DNA of 64,000 bases from Cyclobacterium qasimii M12-11B (GCF_000427295.1 NZ_ATNM01000071.1:1-64000); one strand, 5' to 3'. Shown: positions 48,195 through 59,471, numbered from the stretch's first letter. The notes: generated by a model from the letters alone, not told the origin. Numbers and translations are program-made.

Positions 48195-49970
48195 TTAATT
48201 GTATCCTGGATTTTGTTGTAATTGTGGATTTTGAGCCAAATCATCCAAAGGCAAAGGCCACAAATAGTCTCTATTTTCGTCGAAAGTAGGGTTTTCCCAA
48301 TCTGTGCCTTTATAGACATCAATATAGGTTTTACCTGTTTCTGGATCTTCGCTTGTCTCGATGATCGCTCCGGCAAATCTTGCCTGGTTTTCAGCATTCC
48401 AACGAATCCCAAGATCAGGGCTTTCCAATTTTTTACCTTGTTTCCAACGTTTCAGGTCTTTGTATCTGAAGCCTTCCAAGAATAATTCTACTCTTCTTTC
48501 TCTTCTGATTTCTACAATAAGGGAAGATACACCATCATTAGCATACCTAGGATCCATTGGAGGATCAAGCATCAAATGAGGCATGGCTACTCTATCTCTA
48601 AGTAGGTTGATACTCATGTCCAGATCACCTTGGGATATCTCACCCAATTCAGCCTTGGCTTCAGCATAGTTTAACAACACTTCACCGAACCTCAAGATAA
48701 TAGCTGGGGTCTCTGATGTATTGTATGCTTTGCCTATCATATCGTCCGCATTGTAATGCTTGATGATGTGGTAGCCAGTTTCAGTGGTAAAACCACCTGG
48801 CATACCCACTACTCTTGGGTAGTCCCTGCCATCAGCCCTGTCGTATTTGTACTTTTCAGTATCATCAGGATGAAGGATTGTTTGTCTTAAACGTGGGTCA
48901 CGATTTTCGAAAACATCCTCAAAAGTATCGTCACCTTTGTATTCCGAAGATAAAGTAATAGGCAAACCATCTGTGGCCAAAAAGTCTTCAACAAAACTCT
49001 TGGTTGCTCCACCTGTATAGCCGAAATACCCTTGAACTACATTGGTATAGATACCTAACTGATACCTTCTCCAAACCATTACTTCAGGATTTCCACTTAC
49101 ATCAATAATACGCATGTAGGCATTAAAATCAGTTTCAGGATTACCTGTATTGTATACGCTGTAAGGGCTATTGTCCATTACTTCCTTTGCAGCTGCAGCA
49201 GCTTCATTTAACCACATTTCTGGGTTAGAACCGCCATGGTATTTTCTCCAGGTTCCTTCAAACAAACACAACCTAGCTTTAACAGCTAAAGCTGCCCACC
49301 TGTTCAAACGACCAGGCTCGTTACCATCTCCCCAATCATCTGGAAGGTGCGTTGTAGCAAAATTCAAATCCTCCAAAACCTTGTCCATGGCTTCTTCTCT
49401 AGGCATTCTGGCTGCAAATAATTCTTCAGAATCAATGTTAAGCTCTCTGTCTACCCATGGAACATCTCCAAAAGTCTGAACTTTCTCCGCATAAAACCAG
49501 CCTCTCAATAATCGGGCTTCTCCGATATATTTATTTCTAGTGGCTTCAGTAATATCCGCCTTAGCATAGTTATCCAATCCTACATTGATCGCTCTTACAA
49601 AACTCCATCCTGAATAACCAAACCATTGGCTACCACTTGGCACAAGTTGTTTACCCGCACGAACCTGCTGAAAGAAGGTATGTCTATCATTTCTAGGTGC
49701 AAGGTTATCAGTAAAGCCATCTAAGAAATAATAACTTCCCCAATAGCTGCTAAAGCCTGAATTATGTCCATGTAAAATAGGGACATTTGTATCATCCAAA
49801 GCCATATTGTAAAGGCTATTGTTATAGACCATAAGGTCATTTTCTGTATTCCAGAAGGTCTCATTACTTACCTCATCTAGAGGATAGCGTTCCAGAAAAT
49901 CATCGTTGCAACCTGATAGCATCAAAGCTACCACGCAACAGATCGTTCCTATTAAATTATATTTTTTCAT
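48195..49970 (-). CDS. susD: SusD/RagB-family glycan-binding lipoprotein
   Basis: The 591-residue protein has a lipobox (LMLSGCND) and the SusD N-terminal signature DDFLERYPLDEVSNETFWNTENDL. Four TPR-like helical pairs follow. The C-terminal family part contains LRFGEVLLNYAEAKAELG, IRRERRVELFLEGFRYKDLKRW and the final WPLPLDDLAQNPQLQQNPGY. It caps the SusC porin at the cell surface and binds the oligosaccharide. It is 18 bp after susC. Confidence 0.95.
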   Translation of the reverse strand: MKKYNLIGTICCVVALMLSGCNDDFLERYPLDEVSNETFWNTENDLMVYNNSLYNMALDDTNVPILHGHNSGFSSYWGSYYFLDGFTDNLAPRNDRHTFFQQVRAGKQLVPSGSQWFGYSGWSFVRAINVGLDNYAKADITEATRNKYIGEARLLRGWFYAEKVQTFGDVPWVDRELNIDSEELFAARMPREEAMDKVLEDLNFATTHLPDDWGDGNEPGRLNRWAALAVKARLCLFEGTWRKYHGGSNPEMWLNEAAAAAKEVMDNSPYSVYNTGNPETDFNAYMRIIDVSGNPEVMVWRRYQLGIYTNVVQGYFGYTGGATKSFVEDFLATDGLPITLSSEYKGDDTFEDVFENRDPRLRQTILHPDDTEKYKYDRADGRDYPRVVGMPGGFTTETGYHIIKHYNADDMIGKAYNTSETPAIILRFGEVLLNYAEAKAELGEISQGDLDMSINLLRDRVAMPHLMLDPPMDPRYANDGVSSLIVEIRRERRVELFLEGFRYKDLKRWKQGKKLESPDLGIRWNAENQARFAGAIIETSEDPETGKTYIDVYKGTDWENPTFDENRDYLWPLPLDDLAQNPQLQQNPGYN

Positions 49971-49988
49971 TCTTTTTAGTTTTAATTT

Positions 49989-52900
49989 TTAGAAGGTTAT
50001 TCTAGCACCCAGTGTGTATACCCTTTGCATTGGGTATTCAATAGCTCCTGCATAGATTGATTCAGGATCCAAAGGCTTGCGAATTGGAGAATACTCCCAA
50101 AGGTTCATGCCTGAAAAGTAAATATTGGCATTCTGGAAGCCAATGGTTGACATCCATTTGTCCGGAAGATTGTAACCTAAATTGGCATTCTTCAAACGGA
50201 TATAACCTGCATTTTGCAAGAACCTGCTTTGTGTCTGAATATTTTTCTTGTCATTTGTGGAGATATGAGGAGCTGCAAAATAGGCATCTCTGTTATCTTC
50301 AGACCAAGAATCTGTGATGAAATACTCTTCCACATGACCTGCATTGAAAGGGAAGAACCATGTCCAGTTTCCAGAAGTAGGCCAGTGATCTCTTTTCCAT
50401 ATACCTTGGAAGAATAGATTTAAGGTGAAGTTTTTCCACTGTAAATTATTGTTCAATCCAAAGCTTAATCTTGGGGTGTCATTGCCTATGATTCTTTTGT
50501 CTCCCGGATCACTTAACGTTCCACTACCAGGAGAAATCACGCCATCACCATTCAAGTCAGCATACTGTATGTCTCCTGCTTTCCAATTGGCACCAAGCCT
50601 TGATTGATCAGGTGCATTGTCTACCGCTTCTTGGGTCTGGAAGATACCTACAGTCTCATAACCCCAGATTTCACCTAATTGTTGACCTTCATAATACTGA
50701 CTGATTACTCCTTCAGGATTCTCAAACTTAGTGATTTCAGCTGTCCAATCAGACAAAGCCAAAGTAACATCATAGTCGAGTTCATTTTTAACCCTGTCTT
50801 TCCATGTCAAAGCCAATTCCCAACCAGTGGTTTTCAAATCAGCTGCATTAGACTGTGGTGCGCCTGTACCCAATATGGAAGGATAATCTCTACGCATCAA
50901 CATGTCTTTGGTTTCCCTGGAATACACATCAAAAGAAGCATCAATTTTACCCCCAAATAAGGAGAAATCTACGCCTATGTTCTGAGATACTACTGTTTCC
51001 CAAGTCAAAGTTGGACTTACTAGACCGGCAGCAGATACATAAGGTGTACGCTGTCCAGAACTTAACATAAAGCCTGATTGACCTGTTCCTAAAGTTGGGA
51101 TATATGGGTAGTAGTTACTTCCCAATAATTGGTTACCCAAGGTACCATAAGAACCTCTGATTTTGAACTCATCCATCCAGGTTTTGGTACCTGCCATCCA
51201 GCTCTCGTTAGATACTCTCCAACCCGCAGAAAAAGAAGGGAAGAAACCAAAACGGCTATCAGATGGGAATCTTGAAGTTCCATCATACCTACCATTGGCT
51301 TCTAATAAGAACCTATCATCATAGATATAATTGACTCTGTAGAATGCTCCTCTTAAGGATACGTGGCTACTGCTACCATACGTTTGTTGCAAACCTGTAG
51401 TGGCATTCAAATCCGTAATCAATGGCGTTAGCAATGTATTTGCCTGAGCCCTGATGAATTTATTATTACCCCACTCCTGATTGAATCCAACCATAGTAGT
51501 CAGGTTATGTACCTCAGGAAGAGAAAATTTATAATCTGCAAATGCGTTGAACACGTAATATTGATTGTAAGAAGCTCTTTCATCAATAAAATCATTTCCA
51601 CTAAAACCATTGCTTATCAATCCAGCAGCCAATAAATTATTGTCTACTATTTCAATTTTACTGGCAACATTTTGCTCCGAACGGTGAAAGAAATTATAAG
51701 AGAAGTTAGACTTAATTGTCAAACCTTTCGCTGGAGTAAGTGTCACGCCTTGCGTCAACCATATATCATTGTTGGTCCAGGTAGAACGTCCACCATCTTC
51801 CAAATAAGGGAAAAAGTTGGTGCCACCGAAATACTTTCCAATATAAGGCGCATAGGTTTCTCTATCTCCTTGATTAACATAGAAAGGAAGATCAGGAAAC
51901 TGTATTGGCATAATTGGATTTACCCTGGCAAGTGTATTGATGTTTACATCCCAGTTGTAAAAATAAGGCTTGTCACTTTGCTGAGAGTTTACAACAATCT
52001 TTTCATCCAATGTCAACCAATCAGTAACTTTAAATTCAGCCTTCATCAGGATATTGTAACGTTTGAAATTCTCGTTACGGTCTGAATTAAGATAGCCATC
52101 TTTATTTAGGTGTCCAATAGAAACAAAATACTTAGAGTTCTCAGACCCACCTGAAATAGACAAGTCATGTTGCTGTGATGGAGCAAAATCGGTCATGATC
52201 TTTTCAGTATAATCATTAAAACCGTAAAACCTCAAAACACCATCTACAACGCCCCAGGCATTCTCATCCGTAGGGTTTTCAGACCAGCGCTTGGTTCCAT
52301 CAATCATGTCCTGATCGTAAGCAGGTCTACCATTGGTACGTTCATTTGCCAAATTCCTGGCTTGTACAAACCTATATGGATCATTAATTGGGTCCATATT
52401 AAAGATAGGCTTACCCAATGAAACCTGACTGTTTAATGTTACGCGAACTTTTCCTTCTTTTCCACTTTTTGTAGTTACCAAAACTACACCGAAAGCTGCT
52501 CTTGCTCCATAAACGGCTGCCGCGGCAGCATCTTTAAGAACAGAAATACTTTCGATATCATTTGGGTTGATCCTATTCAAATCCATAGGAACATTATCCA
52601 CTAAAATGAGTGGTGACCCACCGTTAATGGATTGGTATCCCCTGATATTGAAACTTGGACTTTGGGATGGATCACCATTTCTAGGGGCGATATTTAAATT
52701 TGGAATTACACCCTGCAAACCTTCACCTACGTTAGCGATAGGTCTGTTCTGAAGCCTTTCACTTGTAGCAACTCCTACAGCTCCTGTTAGGTTTACTTTC
52801 TCTTGCGTACCATAACCTACCACAACCACTTCATCCAGGGATTGGGTATCTTCTTTTAAGGAAATATTTATAGTACTTCGATTGGCAACATTTACTGTTT

Positions 52901-53254
52901 GGCTTTCAAAGCCTATAAAGGAAAAACAATGCTTGCATTTTCAGCAACAGTAAGACTATACTGACCATCTAAATTAGTAGCAGTACCTATGGATGTTCCA
53001 GGAACGGAAACAGTCACACCAGGTATTGGTGAACCACTCTCATCTGTAACAACACCTGTAATCGTAACATCAGCGAGGTCAGCAGCAGTAAGTTTAGCAC
53101 TTGCCAATACCGTTTGATCTTTGGTAATGTTTTCCAGATTTTTGTTTAAGCTTCCAGTTTGGGCCATTAGGCCCCCTGAAAACAAACAAAAAAGGATTGC
53201 CGAGAGCCATGACATCGGTTGCATGTCCCGGAAATAATGTAGATTTTTTTTCAT
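49989..53254 (-). CDS. susC: SusC/RagA-family TonB-linked outer-membrane transporter (frameshifted)
   Basis: The N-terminal ORF (53254-52913) holds the signal peptide and the carboxypeptidase-like domain (ITGVVTDESGSPIPGVTV). The rest is in another frame. Adding one base to the A-run 52922-52926 gives IVFSFIGFESQTVNVANRS and then the TonB-box region DEVVVVGYGTQ. The result is 1088 residues. The plug has NPNDIESISVLKDAAAAAVYGARAAFGV; the barrel ends VYTLGARITF. It imports oligosaccharides with SusD, powered by TonB. It is the first gene of the operon, with a 1.2-kb leader to the divergent regulator. Confidence 0.93.
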
Positions 53255-54422
53255 AATGGATTTATTTGTTAATTGATTTACTCTTTAGGATTTAACTCCT
53301 AATTCAAACTTGATTCAATTCAGTTACTCTTTAACTTCATTGGCTTTTGTATTTATGGTTAATTTGACTCTCAATCTATAAAACTCAAAATTTTGATCCG
53401 ATTTAGGATAAAATTCCAATAAATTTCAATGTTTAAGTAAACTTTCCTGAGTTAAACCATATATACTTGGGTGTGAAAGGTTATTTTAGGTTTCTCCAAA
53501 ATTTTACATCTTCGAAGTTTAATTATATTTTATTCAAGAAAAAAATTAATACCTAAAAAATGTAAGAATTCAAGAAAAAATAATATATTAATATTTTAGT
53601 TGATATTTGTTAAAACATCTTATTTTCTATGTCTTTAGTAGAAATCAATTTCAATGGTAAAAACTCGGGTTTAACGGTTAGGAATAAATGCTAATATATA
53701 AATAAAGTCATTTTCATACTTTACCGTATAATTCAATTTCAACTTATAAAAATACTATAAAATTAAGCTTCCAATTCGAATATTAGATGCGTGTTCGAAT
53801 GAGGCAATGCGCTTGAAAATTACAATTTTATAGCATGATATATCGCTATTAGATTGGAATTCCTGCATAGCAAAACATTTAACCCTTAGGTGATAATGGT
53901 AAGAATACCCCCGTACTTGGTCGAAAAAAGGTTAATCTCAAAGTGGACATCTCAATGCTAATCATTAACGCTTCTCTTCAAGAAGTAGGAAGACCTTAGC
54001 GTACTATTGATAATGGTTTTCTGGAGTATCATCTAAGGTGTAATTGGTATTCTAAACTTTGTTTTTTCAACCAGATCTCAATACCTATAAAAGGAGTTTA
54101 AGTAAATCAGTGCAATCCTAAAAAGCATAAGCTGAAATTACCAATAAACAGTATATTCAAAAACTGAAATTTGTACTCACTCGAGCGAAAAAAATAAACA
54201 ATTACAAAAAGATTTTTTTTGACCTGTCTTCGGTGTAAAACAAGAAGCAATTTCCATATTTTATTCATCAAACAGAGTTTAACAGTATAAAATTTAACTT
54301 GATATTAGAAAAAAAGACTCATTCTTTAATTTTTGGTTTAATAAGCTCCACATCTGGAAAAAAATAACGAAATTAGCAGCAGTAAATGCGAAGAGGTGAT
54401 GGAGGTCTATATTTTTTTTAGA
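53255..54422. other. Long AT-rich intergenic region between susC and the Nudix regulator
   Basis: About 1.2 kb without a supportable gene on either strand. It must carry the susC promoter and probably regulator sites. AT runs such as TTTAATTATATTTTATTC and long A/T homopolymers dominate. Its size is larger than a simple promoter needs; a small RNA or decayed gene could be hidden, but I see no hairpin or frame that proves one. Confidence 0.4.
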
Positions 54423-54495
54423 ACAAAAAGCACCTCGGGTACGTAACTCATATATAAAAAGGTACACGAACCTTTTTATATATGAGTGCTTTTGT
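54423..54495. promoter_or_regulatory. Large palindrome upstream of the Nudix regulator
   Basis: A perfect 17-bp inverted repeat (CTCATATATAAAAAGGT at 54447-54463 and its complement at 54470-54486) has a 6-bp spacer. It is nested within outer arms ACAAAAAGCAC (54423-54433) and GTGCTTTTGT (54486-54495). It ends 21 bp before the regulator ATG. It could be the operator for the regulator (autoregulation and/or PUL control) or an AU-rich RNA hairpin in its 5' UTR. Confidence 0.65.
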
Positions 54496-54516
54496 AACAA
54501 AAATAATAAAATAAAA

Positions 54517-55230
54517 ATGTTTAAATATTCAAGTCAAACCAGGGTCTTAGTGGCTGTGGATTGTATAATCTTCGGGTTTGATGGTGTCGATTACAAACTA
54601 TTAATGGTCAATAGGGGAATCACTCCTGAGAAAGAGAAATGGAGTCTTATGGGAGGTTTCCTCAGGACCAACGAATCTCTTGACGATTCTGCCAATCGAA
54701 TACTTAATGAACTCACAGGTTTGGAGAATGTATTCATGGAGCAAATGCATACTTTTAGTAAACCCAACAGGGATCCAATTGAGAGGGTGGTTGGAGTAGT
54801 ATACATGGCCTTGATTGACATTAAAAAATACCAGCATCAGTCCAATGATGATTTTCAGGCGCGTTGGTTTCAAATTGACCAAATTCCCAAATTGATATTT
54901 GACCATCAAGAAATGGTGGAAATGGCTTTTAACAGGTTAAAAAGTAAAGCCGCATTTCACCCAATACTTTTTGAATTATTGCCGGAAAAATTTACCCTGC
55001 CTAAGCTACAGGCATTGTATGAAAAACTGTTTGCGACCAAAATAGACAAGCGAAATTTCACCCGTAAACTTCTATCAAGCAAAATTATTCAAAAGATAGA
55101 GGAGAAAGACAAAACAGCTTCCAAAAAAGGGGCTTTTTATTACACCCTAAATCCTTCCAATTACAAGGAAAACTTTCAAAGAACGCTTAATCTAATTCCA
55201 AAAAGTGAAATACCATCTCTTATGGAATAG
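54517..55230 (+). CDS. NrtR/AraR-like Nudix-domain transcriptional regulator
   Basis: The 237-residue protein has an N-terminal Nudix fold (TRVLVAVDCIIFGF, WSLMGGFLRTNESLDDSANRIL). Its catalytic Nudix box REx2EE is lost (ILNELTGLENVF), as is typical of ligand-sensing regulators. Residues 150-237 are a winged helix (FTLPKLQALYEKLFATKIDKRNFTRKLL, then GAFYYTLNPSNY). NrtR-family members sense ADP-ribose. Bacteroides AraR-type members sense sugars and control nearby PUL genes. Divergence from susC makes it the likely PUL regulator. Confidence 0.88.
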   Translation: MFKYSSQTRVLVAVDCIIFGFDGVDYKLLMVNRGITPEKEKWSLMGGFLRTNESLDDSANRILNELTGLENVFMEQMHTFSKPNRDPIERVVGVVYMALIDIKKYQHQSNDDFQARWFQIDQIPKLIFDHQEMVEMAFNRLKSKAAFHPILFELLPEKFTLPKLQALYEKLFATKIDKRNFTRKLLSSKIIQKIEEKDKTASKKGAFYYTLNPSNYKENFQRTLNLIPKSEIPSLME

Positions 55231-55288
55231 TAATTATGACCTATCTTCCTTTTTCCATATATTTATGATAATTTATCACTAAGGAAAC

Positions 55289-56698
55289 ATGGAGCAGCTA
55301 TTAGACAAGAAATCATCTTTATTTTGTTTAATAGCTGTTCTTTTTTTTACAGCCTCCACTATAAGTTATTCTCAAACCATCAAAGGGACATGGGAAGGAA
55401 AATTGGATTTGGGTTTACAACAACTCCCTTTGGTCTTTAATTTTGAACCCGCTTCTGAAGGCTGGAAAGGGAGTCTTGATAGCCCACAGCAGAATGCATT
55501 CGGGATCCCATTAACGAGTGTATTGTTTGACGGAACACTTCTTTCTATACAAATCGCTCCCTTGGGGGCAGATTTTGAAGGAACCCTTATCAATAACAGT
55601 ATTGTTGGCCAATTCAAGCAATCGGGTTTGTCCTTATCTCTTACCCTGACTCCGTCAAAAAAGAAGGAAGTCAATTTAGAAAAGAGACCACAGACACCAA
55701 TAGGGCCTTTCCCCTATGAAATCATCAACACCTCATTTGTTCAGAGAAAAGAAGACCTACTGTTTAAAGGGACTGTCACTAAACCTATGGGTGAAGGACC
55801 ATTTCCATCTGTTGTCCTTATCAGTGGCTCGGGCCCCCAAGATCGGAACAGCGAAATTTTTGGACACTTTCCTTTCTGGGTCATCGCAGATTATCTTACC
55901 CGGCAGGGAATAGTCGTATTGCGTTACGATGATCGGGGTGTAGGTGAATCAGAGGGCACAATGGAAGGAGCCACCACAATTGATTTTACAAGAGACGCCT
56001 GGGCAGCGTTGGAAAAACTACAAAGCTTCTCATTTGTAGACAAGGCTAAAGTAGGTGTCATAGGCCATAGTGAAGGAGGACTTATCGCCTGGATGATGGG
56101 CGCCGAAAACAGGGGTAATCTTTCTTTTATAAGTGCTCTTGCTCCCCCAGTAATTTCTATTGACAGCCTGATGGGTGAACAAACGTACGATATAATAAAA
56201 GCTTCTGGAGCGGAAGAAGAACTTGCCAGGGAGCAACAAGCTTATAACTTTAAGCTATATCAACTCATTAAAACCAGCCAAAATGCTGAGGAGGCCCATA
56301 AAAAGCTAAAGCAATTCATAGAAAGCGACACCACACTTATCAAATTGGATAGTCTTCAAAAAGCAACTCAAGTTGACCAACTTTTAGAACAATATGCCTC
56401 CTTAACGGCCCCTTGGTTTTATCAATTCATTAAAATTGAACCTAAAGAATTCATTTCTCGGGTTACTGTTCCTTCCTGGGCAGCTTTTGGCGGAAAGGAC
56501 AAACAGGTAAACGCATTGTCTAACAAAAAATCTCTCGGCCAAATGGGCATGGAAAATATGGAGATGAAGGTTTACGAAAAGCTAAATCACCTTTTTCAAA
56601 CCGCCGTAACCGGAGCCATCTCGGAATACAGCACTATTTCAGAAACATTTAATCCTAACGTTTTAGAGGATATTGCCAACTGGATTAATTCCCAATAA
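55289..56698 (+). CDS. Secreted alpha/beta hydrolase
   Basis: The 469-residue protein has a signal peptide (LFCLIAVLFFTASTISYSQ). An N-terminal beta-barrel-like domain of about 110 residues (IKGTWEGKLDLGLQQLPLVFNF) is common in Bacteroidota esterases. The hydrolase fold follows, with ISGSGPQDRN (oxyanion loop), RYDDRGVGESEG and the nucleophile elbow GHSEGG. The catalytic His is likely in EKLNHLFQ and the acid in FGGKDKQV. It is probably an esterase or acyl hydrolase; a role in deacylating the PUL substrate is possible but unproven. Confidence 0.85.
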   Translation: MEQLLDKKSSLFCLIAVLFFTASTISYSQTIKGTWEGKLDLGLQQLPLVFNFEPASEGWKGSLDSPQQNAFGIPLTSVLFDGTLLSIQIAPLGADFEGTLINNSIVGQFKQSGLSLSLTLTPSKKKEVNLEKRPQTPIGPFPYEIINTSFVQRKEDLLFKGTVTKPMGEGPFPSVVLISGSGPQDRNSEIFGHFPFWVIADYLTRQGIVVLRYDDRGVGESEGTMEGATTIDFTRDAWAALEKLQSFSFVDKAKVGVIGHSEGGLIAWMMGAENRGNLSFISALAPPVISIDSLMGEQTYDIIKASGAEEELAREQQAYNFKLYQLIKTSQNAEEAHKKLKQFIESDTTLIKLDSLQKATQVDQLLEQYASLTAPWFYQFIKIEPKEFISRVTVPSWAAFGGKDKQVNALSNKKSLGQMGMENMEMKVYEKLNHLFQTAVTGAISEYSTISETFNPNVLEDIANWINSQ

Positions 56699-56865
56699 AC
56701 CTGAATTCAAAGAAATTGATTAGTAACATCAATGGGCATTCCCATTTACAATAGGGAAGCGCTGTAGGTACAAAAACATTGCCCGCTTGATTAAAACATG
56801 AAATACCGAAAATCCTTCACGAAGCGCTATTGTTTACTTATGGTGAATCTTCAGCAAGAAAAAAA

Positions 56866-56900
56866 AGCCCATCGGCACCAATAAGTGGCACCGATAGGCT
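56866..56900 (-). terminator. Terminator after the trehalose gene
   Basis: AGCCCATCGG and CCGATAGGCT pair (one mismatch), with A8 on the left of the plus strand giving a T-tract on the minus strand, about 75 bp past the stop of the minus-strand otsA-otsB gene. Confidence 0.65.
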
Positions 56901-56975
56901 AGCATACAATAGTGGATCTAAACATTCCTAATCTATAGGTAAATAGAATCGAAACGTTTGTTTTCACACCAGGAA

Positions 56976-59150
56976 TTAACTCAATAGCGATTTAAGCAAC
57001 TCTCTTACTTCCTCAGGGTTTTTAATATTGTAATTGGCTTGTGTATAGGTATACCCTACTCTAATGGTATACGCATTTTTCGGCATGGCTTTGAAAGTAT
57101 CTTCATCTGTCCAATCATCCCCTAATGCCATAATAAAATCATATTCCTCGCCTTTCATCAAAGAGGTGGCTGCACGTCCCTTATTGATATCTGGCCGTTT
57201 AATCTCAAGGACCTTATTTCCTTCAAGAACTTGAAGGTTGTGCCCTCTAGCCATGTATTTTAAGTGACTGAACAATTCTCTCATTCTAAGATCTCCTAAG
57301 CCACTCTCCACTTTCCTGTAATGCCAAACGAGTGAGTGGTGCTTTTCTTCAATCAATGCACCCGGAGTACGCAAGACATAGTATTCCATAACCTTTCGAA
57401 TATCTTCCTTCCAGCTATCATCTACTTCAGCATATAAAATCCAATCTTCTTTTTGGTCCTTTCTTTTTAACCAAACGCCATGCTCGGCGATCATATCCAC
57501 TTTTTGTCCTTTAAACCATTCTCCAAGTGTTTCTTTATCTCTACCACTGATAATGACTATCTGACATTTTTCTGAGAGGTCAGCTACCAATGTTTTTAAT
57601 TCTTCATCTGGAAAAGCATCCTGAGGTTTGCCTTTAAATCCAACAAGTGTCCCATCATAATCCAATAACAATAATGGCCTTTTTGCCACTTTAAAGGCCT
57701 CTTTGATTTGGGCACTAATTTTCTTATCCAAGGCTTTGGATTCAAGATCAGCTTGCTTTTCCTTTACAAACTTCAACCTATCCATAAACACTTTTACCCA
57801 CTGAAAAATATCGTATTTTTTCAGGCTTGCTTGCATGGAACTCATCCTCAACTCCTGCTCCTCCTCATCCATTGAAAGTGCCTCTACGATGGCGCTTGTT
57901 ACCCCTTCCTGATCATTAGGGTTAACCAGTATGGCATCAACAAGTTCTTTGCTAGCTCCAGCCATTTCAGAAAGTATCAATACCCCTTTCTGATCGGTTT
58001 TACTGGCTACAAATTCCTTGCAAACCAAGTTCATCCCATCTCTAAGTGGCGTTACCAAGGCAATGTCTGACATGCTGTAAAATGCACTTAATTCATTGAA
58101 TGGAAAACTGCGATAAAAATAATGAATAGGCACCCAGTTCAGGGTGGAAAATTTACTATTGATATGCCCTACCAAAGTATCTATTTCTTCCTTAAGGGTC
58201 TGATAAGATTTCACCTGATCCCTGGATGGAACCACCACCATTATCATCGATACTTTACCCTGGTACTCAGGGTTTTCATCAAGAAGTCGTTCAAACACTT
58301 TGATTCGATTTGGAATACCTTTTGAGTAATCCAGTCTATCGATGGTTAACAGCAACTTCTGATCACCTAAGGTTTGCTTGAATTTCTTAACGTAGGTCTT
58401 TGTTTTACTGCTTAATGCTGCTTTTTCATATTTATCGTAATCGATTCCCATCGGAAATGCATCTACGTTTATCAACCTGTTGTCTGCTTGGATAAAGCCA
58501 CTCTCATTGGATAAGCCTAGAATTCTACCTACAGCACTTAAAAAGTGACGCATATCGTCATAGGTATGGAAACCAATCAAATCCGCACCCACCATTCCTT
58601 CAAGCATTTGCTTTCTCCAAGGAAGCATCCTGATGATTTCATAGGATGGGAAAGGAATATGCTGAAAAAATGCGATGGTCGCATTTGGTAATTTTTTTCT
58701 AAGCATCATGGGTAGCAACAATAGTTGATAATCATGTACCCAAATGGTATCGTCCTCATTTGCCTTGGCCAGAATAGCATCGCAGAATTTTTTATTTACC
58801 TGCCAATATGCATCCCAATATTCATCTTCATAATTGATGTGTTGCGTGAAATAGTGAAAAGCGGGCCAAATGGTTTCATTGCTAAACCCTTCATAATAGA
58901 GCTCTACGTCTTTCTTGGTTAGAAAGACTGGCGCCATTTTTAATTTCTTCAGCTCATCTACTACTTCTTTCTGCTGCCCCTTATCCTCCACATCGTTGCC
59001 TGGCCAGCCTATCCAGATATTCTCTCCTTCTTTATAGATAGAACCCAATCCCGTGGCTAGACCACCAGCACTGGGCTTAAACTCAAACTTTCCATTTTTG
59101 TGTTGTAAACTAATCGGTAATCTATTTGAAACAATAATTGTTTTTGACAT
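56976..59150 (-). CDS. Fused trehalose-6-phosphate synthase / trehalose-phosphatase
   Basis: The 724-residue protein joins two enzymes. Residues 1-465 are OtsA (GT20): SNRLPISLQ, SAGGLATGLG, WVHDYQLLLLPMMLR, DRLDYSKGIPNRI, TPLRDGMNLVCKEF. Residues 490-724 are OtsB (HAD): LLLLDYDGTLVGF (DxD), VIISGRDKETL, ALGDDWTDEDTF. Together they turn UDP-glucose and glucose-6-phosphate into trehalose, a compatible solute that fits a marine life. Single gene with its own terminator. Confidence 0.96.
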   Translation of the reverse strand: MSKTIIVSNRLPISLQHKNGKFEFKPSAGGLATGLGSIYKEGENIWIGWPGNDVEDKGQQKEVVDELKKLKMAPVFLTKKDVELYYEGFSNETIWPAFHYFTQHINYEDEYWDAYWQVNKKFCDAILAKANEDDTIWVHDYQLLLLPMMLRKKLPNATIAFFQHIPFPSYEIIRMLPWRKQMLEGMVGADLIGFHTYDDMRHFLSAVGRILGLSNESGFIQADNRLINVDAFPMGIDYDKYEKAALSSKTKTYVKKFKQTLGDQKLLLTIDRLDYSKGIPNRIKVFERLLDENPEYQGKVSMIMVVVPSRDQVKSYQTLKEEIDTLVGHINSKFSTLNWVPIHYFYRSFPFNELSAFYSMSDIALVTPLRDGMNLVCKEFVASKTDQKGVLILSEMAGASKELVDAILVNPNDQEGVTSAIVEALSMDEEEQELRMSSMQASLKKYDIFQWVKVFMDRLKFVKEKQADLESKALDKKISAQIKEAFKVAKRPLLLLDYDGTLVGFKGKPQDAFPDEELKTLVADLSEKCQIVIISGRDKETLGEWFKGQKVDMIAEHGVWLKRKDQKEDWILYAEVDDSWKEDIRKVMEYYVLRTPGALIEEKHHSLVWHYRKVESGLGDLRMRELFSHLKYMARGHNLQVLEGNKVLEIKRPDINKGRAATSLMKGEEYDFIMALGDDWTDEDTFKAMPKNAYTIRVGYTYTQANYNIKNPEEVRELLKSLLS

Positions 59151-59471
59151 TTCTTAACGTTGGTTAGTATAGAAAAAATTTTACAAAAGCTAAAGTTAAC
59201 TTTTAACCCTAAATAGACAATAGTAAGTCAGTTCCGACCTTAAAATGCAACAATTCATGCTAATTGGAACTGTTATGACTTCTTAAACAAAGCGTCTGCA
59301 CTCTTAAATGTGCCCACATGCGCATTTTTTTTGTGAATGGATTTAACATGCTTTTCGATTAATTCGGGAAATTGTTATTCTGAATTTTATGCTTATTCTA
59401 ATATAAACAATTTGATAGTAAAAAAAAACATTGTTAGCAATTCTAAGCGGTGTAAAATGGCCCAAATGCAC
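59151..59471. other. Intergenic region upstream of the trehalose gene
   Basis: About 320 bp of AT-rich DNA with the leftward promoter of the otsA-otsB gene expected near its left end. I see no gene, repeat or clear RNA structure. Confidence 0.45.

Noticed and set aside
51672-52085. 137-codon plus-strand frame inside susC
   Set aside because: It is antisense to the conserved SusC barrel, with no initiation signal or family similarity.
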